Source of the DNA: Acidobacteriaceae bacterium
Lineage (GTDB): Bacteria > Acidobacteriota > Terriglobia > Terriglobales > Acidobacteriaceae
Length of the DNA stretch: 5,172 nucleotides
Direction of reading: 5' to 3'
NCBI GenBank assembly: GCA_030049955.1
Contig: JASIJX010000281.1
Coordinates: 1-5,172, forward strand
In this document: one piece after another, positions 4,790 through 5,172 of the stretch
How positions within the stretch are numbered: position 1 is the first letter of the stretch
Layout: every line of letters begins with the position of its first letter
The notes under the pieces: generated by a model
What the model was told of the DNA's origin: nothing
The model's database searches: none
What the model saw: the letters and a program-made list of their open reading frames with translations, nothing else
Position numbers and translations under genes: made by a program

Positions 4790-5172
4790 ATGAAAGTGCA
4801 GGACAGCGGGATGCCGGAGGAAGCTATTTGGGCGAGCTTTTTCGATGCCGGCGCGGCGCTTGACCGGCTGATCGGCCGGGAGGGCGTTCGGGGAGATCTG
4901 GTTGAATTGGGGTGCGGTTACGGCACTTTCACCTTGCCGGCGGCGCTGCGCACGCGGGGAATGGTTACCGGGCTCGACATTGAGCAGGAAATGGTGGACC
5001 GCGTGCGGCAAAAGGCAAAGGAACTGGGACTGGCCAATGTGCGGTGCGAGCGGCGTGATTTCATTGCCGAGGGAACAGGGCTGAGCGATGTCTCGCAGGC
5101 GCATGCGATGATCTTCAACCTGCTTCATCTGGAGCGGCCGATCGCACTGCTTCGCGAAGCTCACCGGGTGCT
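4790..5172 (+). CDS. Class I SAM-dependent methyltransferase, 5' part
   Basis: This transfers methyl groups from S-adenosylmethionine; the acceptor is unknown. The window holds 127 codons and then cuts the gene. Residues 38-45 (VELGCGYG) are the glycine-rich SAM-binding motif I. Asp63 in GLDIE sits at the end of strand 2, where it binds the SAM ribose. RRDF at 88-91 matches the base-contacting region, and AMIFNLLHLERP at 106-117 strand 4 and its loop. The final visible residues REAHRV lead into the usual strand 5. I chose the ATG at 4790 because MKVQDSGMPEEAIWASFFD resembles the family's beginning as I know it, but it lacks a ribosome site. In-frame ATGs at 4778 (GGGA 8 bases upstream), 4706, 4694 and 4685 are alternatives; the frame is open back to a TGA at 4595-4597. 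Confidence 0.88.
   Translation, partial: MKVQDSGMPEEAIWASFFDAGAALDRLIGREGVRGDLVELGCGYGTFTLPAALRTRGMVTGLDIEQEMVDRVRQKAKELGLANVRCERRDFIAEGTGLSDVSQAHAMIFNLLHLERPIALLREAHRV

Noticed and set aside
4474..4791. 105-codon minus-strand ORF in the last gap
   Set aside because: It has no ribosome site, a low-complexity composition and a start that overlaps the methyltransferase start. It shows no domain or signal peptide.
4586..5164. 192-codon minus-strand ORF
   Set aside because: It is antisense to the methyltransferase, which carries clear SAM-binding motifs.

Overview
The window looks like chromosomal DNA from a GC-rich soil-type bacterium, most likely Acidobacteriota (Acidobacteriaceae-like). This rests on recognition of protein style: the glycine-zipper protein with an LPAET-type tail, the small RKP-rich protein, and the methyltransferase beginning around MPEEAIW. 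It also rests on the C-rich tract and AT-rich patch after a stop codon. It is an inference from memory; no search was run.

Layout, left to right. (1) 1-282: 3' end of a + strand glycine-zipper protein gene. (2) 283-523: non-coding, between convergent genes, filled by two tandem imperfect palindromes of about 117 bp. (3) 524-1555, minus: GAF-GGDEF diguanylate cyclase with an intact GGDEF motif and I-site. (4) 1556-1648: short gap with a run of eight G and two small palindromes. (5) 1649-2692, minus: moaA, the first enzyme of molybdenum cofactor synthesis, complete with both Fe-S cysteine triads and the C-terminal GG. (6) 2693-2886: non-coding, with a probable terminator and short direct repeats. 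(7) 2887-3165, minus: small two-helix membrane protein whose end lies in a recent-looking 25-bp tandem duplication. (8) 3285-3563, minus: small CxxC protein, preceded by a 9-codon ORF with a strong ribosome site. (9) 3732-3917 and 3920-4288, plus: a tiny basic protein and a VOC/glyoxalase-fold protein, probably translationally coupled. (10) 4289-4789: non-coding, with a minus-strand G-quadruplex motif and an AT-rich patch. (11) 4790 to the window end, plus: 5' part of a class I SAM-dependent methyltransferase.

The four minus-strand genes from 3614 down to 524 read in one direction, but their 93-194 bp gaps and intervening hairpins suggest several transcripts. Only 3732/3920 looks like a tight operon. 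No single pathway links the genes: moaA stands without other moa/moe genes in view, and the cyclase is a signalling gene. I found no convincing new multi-gene system. The most interesting signals are non-coding: the tandem palindromes, the G-quadruplex motif, the uORF and the duplication that seems to have changed a protein's C-terminus.
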